Source: Phialocephala subalpina (taxonomy: Eukaryota; Ascomycota; Leotiomycetes; Helotiales; Mollisiaceae). From it: DNA of 64,000 nucleotides. The stretch's first letter is position 1; each line of letters starts with the position of its first letter. The stretch is taken from the NCBI GenBank assembly GCA_900073065.1, contig FJOG01000023.1, positions 872,179 to 936,178 of the forward strand, given 5' to 3'. Shown here piece by piece: positions 49,690 through 61,205 of the stretch. The position numbers were made by a program, and so were the translations under genes. The notes beneath the pieces were generated by a model. It was not told where the DNA came from. It searched no databases and was given only the letters and a program-made list of their open reading frames with translations.

Positions 49690-51010
49690 TCGGCTCCAGC
49701 ATAAATTTCGAGGCATATGAGGGTTTGGCGTTCATAATTGAGCCTGGTACCGCAAAATGTTCGGATTTCCCTTCGACCGTCGAACAAAACCGTGGATTGG
49801 AGATTTTGGGGAAGGAGCGCTGATACCCTACAGACGAATACAGTCAATTGAGCATTATGCTTCCATTTCACGATAAGTGCTCAGCCGGATGTGGGTTTCT
49901 TTACCGTGATGGAGCGGTCAGCAGTCGGCGCAGGCGTCACACATCTGCAAGGTGACGGGCGCCTGCAGTCAGTTTTGCTTAATCCTTCGATTCTTTCCTA
50001 CTTATCATCTCATTGAGGAGCAACGGTGGAGCATCCTTATCTTTTGTTCATCCTTCGAAGTGTACCTTTTCGAGTATTCCCGTATGCAAGTGCAGATACG
50101 CCAAAGACATCGGGTCGGTAGTCGGCGGTGTCGAGACTCGCTTTCTGAAAGGGTCCATTTGCCGCTAACTATTCTTAGCAAGTCCACCCGACCCCTTACC
50201 CCACGCCTCACGATGCAGATGCAGCAGCAATTCGAACAGCTTCTATCTTTTCCAGGAAAGGATGTTATTCTGGACAGGATTATGCACTCCCGTATGCAAT
50301 TGTTGAGGAGATTGGCTTCTACAGGGCCACCTGACCCTTCGTGCATCTCATGCAGCGAGAGTTCCAATCGAAGGTTTGACAAAACCATCGCTATCAGCGG
50401 GATGACCGGGATCAATTCGGTTGGACGCCAGAGTCCACGATGGCTGCTCTAGCGTATGAGTGGAGACGTCGGAATCGTCAACGTACGGCGTACAAGGCCA
50501 GACACTTCCAGGATCTTGGAACCTGTGTACATAATAAGCCTTCGCCTTCCCCTCGTGGCCTTCTCAAGAGTCTCAACCCAATTCATCTCGACAAAACTTA
50601 AAAATCCTCTGCCACCGTTCAACTTCGAATTCGATCACTTGCTCGATTCACCGCATCTTGACAGCATCTTTACTCGCTCTCTCCCACAGCTTCATTCCCA
50701 TCTGATCAGCATATCAGGATTTCTCAATTATTTGACGGGCTATAATTCCGTCCTCTATTCCATTCCCAAAGAACCACCAAAACATCTACATTGATGTCGG
50801 TTGACATACGCGCCTCTCTCAATTGCCTTCGCTTCCCCTCTCGGTATCAAAGTATATCGAGAACGCAGTTGTCTAAACAGCACGATTCTACATATACAAG
50901 ACCCGCTGAACCATGTGCGTTTCCCCTCACTTAATTGGAAATTCCAAGTCCTTATGAATCCCAGAAACAAGAATTTGGAATTTGCTATACAGTCCTATTC
51001 AACCACAATC
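49690..51010. other. Intergenic, no gene seen
   Basis: A 1.3-kb spacer before the GNAT gene. A frame at 49952-50452 is open but has no family character. CT-rich leader-like sequence lies at 50640-50760. Confidence 0.4.
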
Positions 51011-51963
51011 ATGACGAATAATCAATCCTGCACTAGTGTCTCCCTCGAGAAAAAGCGCAGCCCATCTACTCCTTTAGAAGCAGAAGAAGTGCGCATCCTC
51101 GGCATCGCGGAGTACGAGCAAGCTGCTCAATGTCTCGCCGAAGCATTCGCTGTCGATGAAGTAGCTCGCTACTTCATAGACACGGATGACATGGCTTCTT
51201 ACTCCGAGGAGTACAAGTGGAAGCTCCACGTAGACATTTTGCGCTACATCGTTTCTGCCCATTGCTACAAAGGAATGGTGACTACCATCGGACCCAATTA
51301 TGACGCTGTTGCTCTCTGGTATGTGTTCGCTTCCTGCTAACCTCAAGGGATCAATATCTTGACGGTCTGTATTTCTTGTTTTGTTATTTGAATGCTGATG
51401 TGAAACTAGGATGCCTCCGGGAAAGAACATGGATGATTGGTGGACGATTCTGAGAAGTGGGATGTGGAGATTGTTGTACAAGCTTTCGAAAGAAGGGAAG
51501 GCGAGGTTCTACAATGAGTTTTTGCCCTTGTTGCATGATACTAAGCATAAGGTCATGGGGAAGAGGGATGATCATTCTTGGTACCTTGTGTATATTGGTT
51601 CGAAGCCAAGTGCGCGTGGGAAGGGATATGCTAGGAAGTTGATTGAGCATGGGTGCGCTCTGGTAAGCTCTTCTATTTTCCTATACTCACATAGAATACG
51701 TTTGACAGACACCTATTGGTATCGGTGCTAACGTGCCGTCATAATAGGCCGATCGTGCAGGTCAAGCAACTTATCTCGAATCCAGCGCTGCGAGCAACCA
51801 AACATACTACGAGAAATACGGGTTCGCCCCTATCCTCGACATCGCCATGACTCGCGGCCCGAAACCGGTAAAGATGCATATCATGGTTCGAGAGCCAATG
51901 AGTATTGCGGAGAGTGCGGATGGGAAGGGATCAGAGCAGACTGTGGAAATCAGGGAGCTTTGA
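51011..51963 (+). CDS. GNAT-family N-acetyltransferase
   Basis: Exons 51011-51318, 51410-51662 and 51748-51963, 258 aa. The acetyl-CoA-binding motif A is clear: WYLVYIGSKPSARGKGYARKL, with R-G-K-G-Y-A as the pyrophosphate loop. Motif B follows after the second intron (YLESSAASNQTYYEKYGF), the typical end of a fungal acyl-CoA N-acyltransferase. The N-terminal part (AAQCLAEAFAVDEVARYF) matches the same fungal group. The acceptor substrate is unknown; related fungal genes are often annotated only as GNAT. Confidence 0.88.
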
Positions 51964-52522
51964 ATACCGACCTAAACGCTGATACTGGGGACCAGATTGG
52001 AACGGTGTGGGAGATGAGGTTTATGATGGTTTTTTGGGTGAGGTCTTACGTCCGCTTTTTTGATTTATTGTTGAGTTTGGGCGCGACGACTCTTGTTAAT
52101 TGACAGATTGATTTGCTTTGGTTGTTAAGATAGGTAGCTAGCGATCAGATGATTTGCATGTTCTTATTCCGAAAGTGATGATCGTTCTCGATATATTGGA
52201 AACCGTTAGTCATGTAGTCGGTTTTCTCCTAATGCCTCTCCATAGAACACACAATACAAGAAAGATAACCCGGAATTAATCGAATGGACATTTTGGACTG
52301 CCAAAAAGCATCTCTGGCCCAATGTAAAACACCAATGCCCAGCTCATACGAGACTTTGGCCTGAGCAGTTTTCCTCACGAAGTAGAATAATAAAGAGACT
52401 GGAGGTTGCTTTTTCTAGGAATCATTATAATGCTTCATACAATGGACGTACTGGCATATACTCGTAAACATCCGTAATGCTACCAGAACCACCCAAACGC
52501 CTTATTTCCTCCCAGCATACTT
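51964..52522. other. Convergent spacer
   Basis: About 560 bp between the GNAT stop and the RPA2 stop. No gene is supported. Confidence 0.4.
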
Positions 52523-53560
52523 CTAGTACTCCAGTACCGCCCACGTCTCGTCATCAACCGTTGTGTAAATCATACCTTCACCAAGTAATTCATCGCCTGC
52601 CTTGAAGACATCGTTGGCTTGTAAGCCTAACTGCGCAGCGATCATAGACACATGCAATCCCTCGTTATTCTGCGGGTGTGACTGCAACAGGCCGAACACC
52701 TTCCGTCCCGTCGCTGATAATGTTGCTGGCATAGGCTTTCCGCCCACATTCTGTATTGCCCCTCCACCATTGCTATCAACGAACATGCCTTGACCACCGC
52801 CCTCGCTCTTCATGCCAGGTGTCTCTGGCGGTCCGCGCACAAAGTATAGATGTACGGCAGTAGCTTCAAGAAGTACCATACTGACTTCGTTGAAATCGGT
52901 GATGGGACGAATAACGTGTGCTCCGACGTGGCGCTTGTTGTTGAAGGCTTTTAGTCGGCCCCAGACGTGGATGTATTCTCCTTCTTTCGGTAGAGGTCGG
53001 ACGTGTTCGGGGTCCTGATCACTGTCGATCCATTGCTTTACGTCGACGAGGCCGGTTCCATCGTCGATTTGGAAGGTGTGATTCGTGGTTTGAGATGCGA
53101 TGGAGTGGATTTGTCCGACGAAGGAGAGCTAGAAGACTGGTCAGTTTGTCGTTCTGCGCTTCGAGATATATGATGAAAACATACTTGTGTGACTTCAGAG
53201 CCATCTATCTTGAAATCGCTGTCTGGGTGGGGTTGATGTCTGCCAACATTAGCAAGAGGGCAGATAATTTTGCAAGGAAGTACATACGCTTCAAGAATCT
53301 GCTTGATTGTGACGGGTCGTACAGTGTCCTTGCCATAGGTCTCGAGTACCGTTAGCACGGCCATACCTACAACAAGAGATGCCACATACCTTGCTTCCGC
53401 CTCCCTCTTGACTTCCTTGCTGTGAACCTCCCATGAATCCTCCTCCATTTGCCCCGCCTTGTTCGCCATACGAAGTGGTTGAATAGCCACCGCCATATCT
53501 ACCATCTTATTAGCATTGCACAAAGCCAGATGTAAATAAGATGTACCCGTAATTCGCCAT
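52523..53560 (-). CDS. RPA2: Replication protein A 32-kDa subunit (RPA2/Ssb2)
   Basis: Five exons on the minus strand: 53547-53560, 53390-53498, 53288-53340, 53185-53239 and 52523-53128, total 278 aa. Exon 1 is only 14 nt (MANY plus two bases). The N-terminus is Gly/Ser/Tyr-rich, the region phosphorylated in other RPA2 proteins. The OB fold follows (VRPVTIKQILEA, TQLSFVGQIHSI, DDGTGLVDVKQW, YIHVWGRLKAF), and the C-terminus has the RPA_C winged helix (GLHVSMIAAQLGL...YTTVDDETWAVL). It is part of the heterotrimeric single-strand DNA-binding complex in replication and repair. Confidence 0.94.
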
Positions 53561-53907
53561 TAGAGAGAGTATTGAGAGACAGTTGTGTTATTAGTACTCG
53601 ATGGTGTTTACTTGTGGCGGTGGGATGGAGGCAAAGAACTCTTGGAAAACGCGACGCGTCCTCGGGCGCGTAAATTGGTTAGTCACGTGCAAAATGTGGG
53701 TTCATTTCACACATTTTTCAGAGTTTCTGATTTGCAAAGTGAACGAAGAGTAAAGTTCCATTTTTTTCTTCATAATTATGTCACTGCGACGTTGTGTTGT
53801 TCCTGTACTTCGCATCCAACCTTCGCATTATCTCCGCTCTCCAATTCCCATCCACCGGCGGTTCTCCCTGAAGCTTTCACATATCAGCAACGTCCTCAAT
53901 ATCCAAT
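53561..53907. other. Intergenic, RPA2 promoter side
   Basis: A 350-bp spacer. It contains CGCGACGCGTCCTCGGGCGCG at about 53650; the core ACGCGT matches the MluI cell-cycle box of yeast DNA-replication genes, which would fit an RPA2 promoter. This is a motif match only. Confidence 0.4.
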
Positions 53908-54216
53908 TCAAAGTCCTACATTGATGAGAATAGTCTCCGGGGACCCTGTCGCCTTGATAAATCCCTCCCAAACAGCAATCGATTCATTTGTCATAGCTTC
54001 ACTGATGGCAGCTCCAGTCACGAAGACCTGAGGCCTTGGTACGAGCGTGTGCAGAACAACCCCGAGATTATGAGGCGTATATCTGAATGTTTCAGTATCG
54101 TTAGTAAGGTCCAGGACAGCTGCCATTCGATACAGGGTGCCCTCAAACGTTGTATCAGTGCTTACGGCGACATGGCGATACACTCCGAGTCCAACAACAG
54201 AGATACTCTTCTCCAT
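53908..54216 (-). CDS. Small hypothetical protein
   Basis: A single 102-aa frame starting MEKSISVVGLGVYRHVAV. The sequence has ordinary protein composition with alternating beta/alpha character (VLDLTNDTETFRY, PRPQVFVTGAAISEAM, ILINVGL). I do not recognise the family with confidence. It may be a complete small gene or one exon of a larger one. Confidence 0.5.
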   Translation of the reverse strand: MEKSISVVGLGVYRHVAVSTDTTFEGTLYRMAAVLDLTNDTETFRYTPHNLGVVLHTLVPRPQVFVTGAAISEAMTNESIAVWEGFIKATGSPETILINVGL

Positions 54217-55727
54217 GATGAATGGATATGGTAGAAGCTAGGATAAGATGCGAGATCCAATAAATGTTTTGGTAGATGCAAATATAAGTCTCTAGACCCT
54301 TTATGTTCTCCCTATCTTCTTCTCTCAACACAGTTAGATTTGACATCAAAACGGCCGACATTAGAAATCACGAGCACGGGTTTCGAAATCGCCATGAAAG
54401 CCCTTCCCATCCTGAGCACGCTTCTCGCCCAATATGCTTCCGTTTGTCGTCTATAAGGCCTCCTTTCGGCTATATGCAGTCTGACAGGACGGACGAGGAT
54501 GGTTTTCGATATCCCAAAGGAACGATAACATCTTCCAATGTCTGTCCTCTGCTGGTACTACTTGACTTTATGAGAGCGTCGCAGGTCGGCCCAGTGATCA
54601 CATTTTGATTTGATAATTGATTCTAAAATTTCTGCGATGTCGTTTTGACGCTGAGGCAAATTACGGGGGCGGAGCTGACTCCTAGGTGTCGAAGGGCGAC
54701 AGGAAAGTGAGGCTTGAACGCTTCCTGATGGTCAAGAGTTTCCAAATTTCATTGCAAGTACATTGGATGAACTTGCTGCACATCGTTTCCTATGCCAGAT
54801 AAGCTTAAAATAGGTTGCATTCAAGATGTGTTGATCCCCTCAAGTTGACGCTAAACTCGTTGAACCTCGGCCATATCACTTTCTCCAACTACTGCTACCC
54901 TTCGCCTGATGTTTCCTCCAATAAATGCAGTTCGATATCAATATAGTCTCTTCGTTATTCTACAAATCATTTAGTGGCTCCTAAAAGTGGGCGATCAATT
55001 CTCCGGAGAAGCTTTGATCGCGAATCTAGTCTAAAGTCTGAAGTTCTTAGTATGAGAGTCACGATCCGAGTCTTCTCTGGACGCTTCTACAGAACACAAT
55101 GGCACGTCATGCAAGGGAAAAGTGGACATCTTACAATCATTGTGGTCTGTTTTCGGTCGGTGCAGTTCACAATGCTTGAGATATCTTCCGTACAAGCCTT
55201 CTAGATATGGAAGAAGTGGTCGCTCTGTTCAAGATCTTCGCTTCGAGGCTTGTTCAAGTCAAGCTCCGTCTAGTCACATCAACCCTGCGTTGATCAACTC
55301 ACCGCTTGTGGCCCGACATGTAGACTGAGACTGCGGGGTATGACTGGAGCTTAATTCAAGCTTTCGGATTTGGTGCGGCTGTCAGCTGTGTCAAGGTTTC
55401 CAAGCCTAAAAAGGAATGTACTCGTCGGCACTCACCTCTGTGTCTCTTTTCGTCCGAGGCAAAGCACCTCTACTGCTTAAGATCAGCCTTGCCACCTCGA
55501 AATGGCATAGAACTTCCCAGCGCCTCTGGCGACTCCACGCCTCTCAAGGTAAGAACCGCCTGATGTCGGGGTCGCTACTGCATCTTTCTCCGCTGTGGAG
55601 AAGGCAAAGGGGGAGGACTAGTGAGGGTTCCTCTAGATGTTGCAGTATTTTATAAAGCATCGAATTGGCCCTCCTGCTCATGCTCAGTGGGATTCAAGGG
55701 CAATATTTGACCTCAATTTTCATCGCA
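54217..55727. other. Intergenic, no gene seen
   Basis: A 1.5-kb spacer. Several short plus-strand frames (54303-55655) do not join by splice sites and show no motifs. Confidence 0.4.
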
Positions 55728-58619
55728 ATGCAATTCATTCGACTTGCTTTCATTGGTGAGTAGCCACTCTCTCGGAGTACTCTACTCCCGTCTCAACTGA
55801 ATGACCCGGTTGTCCAAGGACATTCTCTCTGGCACTTTGTCCTGCGGATATACTGACATTCCGCTGTACAAGTTCTCTCGCTGCACAGGCTGCGGCTGTT
55901 CCTTTCTCAGCCGGACATGTGGTCCACGAAAGCCGAGAGGCAGTGCCCAAAGCATGGATCAAGCGCGAAAGAGTCAACGGTGCTGTTGAACTGCCCATTC
56001 GTACGCCCCTCTCTGAATGTTCCATTCCTCCAAGGATATTCATTCCAGCCCCGAGGCTATAAAAACTTGCTGACTAGGCACCGGGCACAGGCATAGGAAT
56101 GACACAGAGTAATCTCGATAAGGGCTATGATCTTCTGATGGAAGTGTAAGTCAGCACTCTTCCCTTGATTCGAATTTCTCTCTATTGTAAATATGCATGA
56201 ACAATATCTGACTGTGCCCAGGTCTACACCAGGATCCGCAAAGTACGGCAAGCACTACACTGCAGACGAAGTCGCCGACATTTTTGCCCCATCCCAAGCT
56301 GCCGTCGATGCTGTTCACGAATGGTTGGTTTCCGCAGGTAAGCTACGTGCCCATAATGTCCCAGTACTCCTGGAACATGCATCTCACCCTCACGTTGCAT
56401 GAAAGAAGGACGCTGACTCCGAGGGGATCAGGCATTGCTACAGAGAAAATTTCACAGTCTGTCAACAAGCAATGGATGCAACTCGACATTCCAGCTGTTG
56501 AGCTCGAATTTCTACTGCAAACTGAGTATCACGTATACCAACATGCTGAGACTGGTATGCACTTTCCAGAGCGATATTTCAATTGTTTCTAGAGCTTTCA
56601 ATGTCCTGGCGCTCCCAGGACGCTGTCTTGCCTCCTGGGTATGCTTGAATGAGGTATACTGACTAAGATTGGCTATAGGTAGGACCACCGTTGCTTGCGA
56701 CCAGTAAGTAGAGTCTACCGTCACGTTTGTTTCAAGTACTGAGAATGTTCAGGTACCACGTCCCAGCCCATGTTCAGGAATACATCGACTATGTCACTCC
56801 TGGAATCAAACTTTTTACCGAAAAGAGAGAGCCTAATCCCAATGTTGAGAAGCGTACATTCGGTGTTACCAGCGGTAAGGGCAACGGAGACCTCCTTGGA
56901 CCTATTCTAAACAAGCTCGGTATGACTTTGGAGGCGTTGCTTGCCATTCCGGAATTGGCTGTCTGTGATATCGCCACTACTCCTGCTTGCATCAAGGCTC
57001 TCTACAACGTTACTGCCGCCACCAAGGCTGCGCCTGGGAATCAGCTTGGTATATTTGAGGACCTTGGAGACGTGTACAGTCAGACCGATCTCAATGAGTT
57101 CTTCTTGACCTTTGCTAGGTATTTACACCTTCCCAGACCCCATAATCGAGTTCTAGCTCCTTCTCAGAAACATTCCGCAAGGAACAGCTCCAAAACTTGA
57201 GGCTATTGATGGTGCTGTCGCCCCTACCAATGTTCTGGCGGCTGGAGCCGAGTCAGACTTGGACTTTCAGATTGCCTATCCTTTGATCTATCCACAGGGC
57301 ACAGTCTTGTTCCAAACTGATGATCCTGTCTACGAAAACAACTACACGTTTACCGGCTTTCTCAACAACTTTCTCGATGCCCTGGATGGCTCGTACTGTA
57401 GTAGCATTTCTCCCCTCGATCCGCCGTATCCTGATCCAAATCACGGTGGATACAAAGGCCAGCTCCAATGTGGCGCGTACAAGCCGACTAACGTCATCTC
57501 CATCTCCTATGGTGGCTCGGAAGCAGATCTGCCTGAAGCATATCAAACCCGGCAATGCAACGAGTTCATGAAGCTTGGTATGCAAGGTGTTTCAATTGTC
57601 CTCGCGTCCGGCGACTCTGGCGTTGCTGGTCCTGCTGGCGATGGTGGAAATTCAGATGGCTGTCTTGGTACAGGACAAGTAAGCCTTTTTTCTTTCTTTC
57701 TTTCTTTCTTTCTTTTTTTGAGGAAGCGTCACCATGTTCGTGACTCTCCCACAAGTTTAGGAACATTCAGCTTCCTTCCTTGAGATGCAAAAAGAGATAT
57801 ATCAACTTCGGGATTCAGATCTTCAACCCCGACTTCCCTGCTACATGTCCATACCTTACTACCGTGGGAGCTACCACTCTTCCACCAGGGGCCAATGTCA
57901 AGACCGATGCCGAAATCGCAGTCACTAGATTCGGAAGCGGAGGTGGTTTCTCGAACATCTATCTATCCCAAGCTACCAAGCTGTTGCAGTTGCCGCTTAC
58001 TTCAAAAATTCGCCTCCACCATATGCAAGCTATTCTGGAAATGACAACATGAATATTGGAGCTGATGGCGGAGTTTATAACAATGCCGGCCGTGGATATC
58101 CAGATGTCAGTGCTGTTGGGGGCAACATTATCATCTTCAATAAGGGACTGCCTACTCTGATCGGTGGCACTTCTGCTGCTGCCCCATTGTTTGCAGCACT
58201 GCTCAATCGGATCAATGAAGAGCGCCTAGCCGTTGGGAAGTCAACTGTTGGTTTTGTGAACCCGACTTTGGTGAATCCTTTCCCCATTCGTTCATGCTCC
58301 GTGAACAATCGCTAATCATCTCCCAGTACGCCAACCCTCAAGTCCTTCACGACATTACTCAAGGAAATAACCCAGGCTGCAATACCAACGGTTTCTCCGC
58401 TTCGACTGGCTGGTAAGTCCATCTTCTCGGAGTAATAATTCTCTTTCTCCTTTGTCTCGGGAGTCTTCGATATCTCGAGGTTCCTAGGACATTCTACTCT
58501 ACTCTTTGAAGTACTTGAAATAGGAATACTGACACCGAGATCTTGGGTATAGGGATCCAGTCACTGGCTTAGGTACACCTAACTATCCAGCTATGCTGAG
58601 CCTTTTTATAGGCTTGTAA
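55728..58619 (+). pseudogene. Sedolisin (peptidase S53, tripeptidyl-peptidase-like), frameshifted
   Basis: Exons: 55728-55755, 55873-56000, 56091-56145, 56222-56337, 56432-56554, 56679-56703, 56753-57118, 57168-57678, 57819-58270, 58327-58412 and 58553-58619. Exon 1 encodes a hydrophobic start (MQFIRLAFI). The activation prodomain follows (KAWIKRERVNGAVELPIR to HVYQHAETGRTTVACDQYHVP), then the catalytic domain with the Glu/Asp pair in AGAESDLDFQIAYPLIYPQ, the oxyanion Asp in LASGDSGVAG, nucleophile Ser in [13 protein letters not shown] and the Ca-site region DITQGNNPGC...GWDPVTGLGTPNY. Two lesions: the phase of exon 1 does not fit exon 2 (one base out), and exon 9 lacks one base at about 57961-57966, where NIYPIPSYQA is expected. 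Secreted acid peptidase; catalytic residues remain intact. Confidence 0.85.
57687..57719 (+). repeat. (TTTC)n microsatellite inside an intron
   Basis: About six TTTC units plus flanking T runs, in the intron between sedolisin exons 8 and 9 (57679-57818). It lies outside coding sequence and is not itself the cause of the frameshift. Confidence 0.85.
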
Positions 58620-58852
58620 ATGGATACACAATCAACGGCTTCAACCTCCCAGCCTCGACCGGATATTCTCGGTCCACTTGCCTTGAGCAATGTTTTTTTT
58701 GACAGTGGAAAGGCTGGTCATGATCAGCACAGTGGGCACTTGACTTGGCTCCTGTATATACAAGATACATTTGAAATGATCAGGCGTCGGCGTCATTAAT
58801 GAAATCAACCATTTCAACATGTCCACCAACCAAATATTCAGCTAAGAAACGT

Positions 58853-59765
58853 CTACAGTTCACTGGCGAAATTCTCCACATCCTTCAATGGTTCCCAGTC
58901 CCCTCCCCCAACTTTGCCAACCACATAATCAGTTTTCTAACACCAATCAGCATATCAAACGCCAAACTAGCTCACTCAAAACTAACAATATCCTTCATCC
59001 TCAACGCATAACTCCTCAACATACCCTCCTCACTCGTCAAATCCAACATCGGGCACTTCACCAGTTCCATACTCCCAATCATATCGTGACTAAACACACA
59101 ATTATAAGCCCGACTTCTTCCCTTACACGCTCTCATCACTTTCAAACAATAGGGATGCAAATCTTCTGGTTTATCCCATTTCCCCTTTTTGTACGAGTAT
59201 TCCCATGTTTTGGTGAAGTGTGAGCCGCCGACGACGGGTTTGTTGAACATCACGAGGTCGTTCTTTTTGAAGGCTTCTTGTTCGGTGGTCGTGCAAAGGG
59301 CGGGGCCGGAGATGGTTGGGGAGAGGATTTGGGAGGGATAGAGGGCTGCCCATTCTGTGCCAAGGGAGGCGCCTGTGTGGTGGCCGACGAGGTTGCGTTT
59401 GGATAGACCTTTCTCTTTGGCGAGGAGCAGGAAGGTTTTGACGTAGAAGGCGATAGAGGCAGGATCTTCTTGCGGATTTGTATGAGTTGCCAAATCTAAA
59501 ATTTGACGTTGTCAGTTACTTGATCGATCGCTTTGTAGGTTTGGGAAGTTAGGTCTGACCCAGGCATGTCTGGGGCATAGCAATCATATCCAGCAACAGC
59601 ACATCGATGCATCAACGGCTCATAATATTGTCCACTGATTGCAGTCATGTGGAGGAACAGGATTGGGGCTTTGGATTCATCCTTGATTGTGGCATAAAGA
59701 TGTCGATAGTGAACTTGTCCTGCTGGCGTTTCGTAGTATGCTTTCTTGACTATTAGGCAGCCCAT
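58853..59765 (-). pseudogene. Alpha/beta hydrolase, frameshifted, decayed 3' end
   Basis: The N-terminal exon reads MGCLIVKKAYYETPAGQVHY through APILFLHMTAISG to DCYAPDMPG, then a GT-AG intron (about 59502-59558). The second exon begins FGNSY but NPQEDPASIAFY continues one frame over; removing one A at about 59476-59478 repairs it. The elbow reads LVGHHTGASLG, with His-Thr where GxSxG hydrolases have a serine, a variant seen in related sequences. A stop ends the frame at 58972 after RMKDIVSFE, but a family-like end (YVVGKVGGGDWEPLKDVENF) is found in another frame, finishing with TAG at 58853-58855. At least two lesions separate it from a working gene. Confidence 0.75.
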
Positions 59766-60344
59766 TTTGACTCCTGCTTCAGTTTAAAAATGTTTGGAAA
59801 TCCACGAGTCGAAGCGAGTATTTTCTGAGTAATTGAAGCGCCAAAATAAGGCAAGGAAGCCCTTTGTAACGTGGTCAGAGTTTACACTTCATGATGCTAA
59901 TCATGCATGGTGTTGTGAACGGAACAATCTACCGAAACGCTGCCGATTCCCGAAAAATCGCTCAGGGGTCGTTCGGCTAGGAATAGGGGGTGGGGGGCCG
60001 CCTTCGGTTACCAGAACCCGCTGCTGAGACCCTGTGCTGCAAGGACTTTGGGAGGACCTGCAAGCTATTATCACCCCACAGATAACGAAGTTGTTAGTCT
60101 CACATGGCTCTGACTCGACTTCAAGCAAATGCGTTGTGGTGATCGAAATCAAAAATAAGGAGCAGAGCTACCATTTTGGGAAGGTTGAGAAGTGGATACA
60201 TAATGAGGTCTGTAAAAATCGTGTCTAACCATAATCGACACTTAGGCCGAGAAACAGAGAGGAAGAATATCTCGTCATTGCTGTAGATCTGCCCCTCCTA
60301 TTTCTGCATCGTGGGGACTTCATCCGGAGATAGGAGTCTGCACC
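59766..60344. other. Intergenic, no gene seen
   Basis: A 580-bp spacer between two pseudogenes; a G-rich run lies at about 59985-60000. No supported gene. Confidence 0.4.
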
Positions 60345-61205
60345 TCAAGACGAGCTATCAGCCACATATCCGTCATCTACTTTCGGCCCCTTCTCACCAA
60401 CCTTCTTATCCACTTCCTCAACTCCCTCGATGATTGTAAAACTCAGGAACTCTCATGTCACATCCAGCTTTTGAGCTTCGTGAGCTGTAAACGTACCGCA
60501 AACATCAACCTCGTCCATATCTCCAAGCCCGGCGGGTGGTGATATGCGATTCGTGATGTAGAATACGAGAGCGCTAACGAAGAAAACTGTATCAATCAGT
60601 CAGTCAATATCCTTGAAGATATAGAACAATAGACTAAGATGGCGTGACTTACCAGAGAAGAAGGCCAGGTAGAACATTTCGTAGATGCCTCGATTCTTTG
60701 CCGCTAGTTCACCTCTCACTACGACTACCAAACCTCCGATCGTTGGTGCTCATCCACAGATCCAAGCAGCGAGTACACGGCAATTGAACCCGTGCCAATA
60801 CCAGTATACACTATCATCAGAACGGTACAAATTGCTGAGTTGAACCTTCCTGCTATGCAAAATATAGAAATCGCAGAAAATGACTCCCATCATCGGTGCG
60901 AGGAAGACTGAAAAAGAACTAATGGTCGTGATGAAGGTGGGGGCGTTGTTGACAACCTGCCAGGGTCGCACAATCCAGCTGAAGTTGAACGTGATTATGG
61001 CTCCCTATGTGTACAATTAGAACGCGTATCTTAAAAGAACTCGAGGGTTGGGGAACCAGGTACAGTACTCTTCTGATATCAGTATAGCGCGGGAAAAGAC
61101 CAGCTAGATCTATCCCTCCAACAATAGCACTTCCCTAGGAAAGGTCAGCAACGTGGCAGGGAATGCCAAGTAATAGGCTTACACAGATATTCTCAAACAG
61201 AGCCA
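60345..61205 (-). pseudogene. NCS1-family nucleobase/allantoin permease, 5'-truncated with stops
   Basis: Only the C-terminal third of a 12-TM NCS1 permease is present. Readable pieces in order are ALFENI (intron) GSAIVGGIDLAGLFPRYTDIRRGAII, WIVRPWQVVNNAPTFITTISSFSVFLAPMMGVIFCDFYI, WYWHGFNCRVLAAWICG, LAAKNRGIYEMFYLAFF and FFVSALVFYITNRISPP, ending with TGA at 60345-60347. TGA at 60750-60752 replaces the expected Trp of WICGW, and TGA at 60453-60455 interrupts the tail (KLDVT*EFLS). No earlier transmembrane segments are found upstream to 62130. This was a proton-coupled purine/pyrimidine or allantoin transporter; now a relic. Confidence 0.8.

Noticed and set aside
57687..57719. TTTC microsatellite as the cause of the sedolisin frameshift
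   Set aside because: It lies wholly within an intron, and the exon phases on both sides match; the actual base loss is near 57961.
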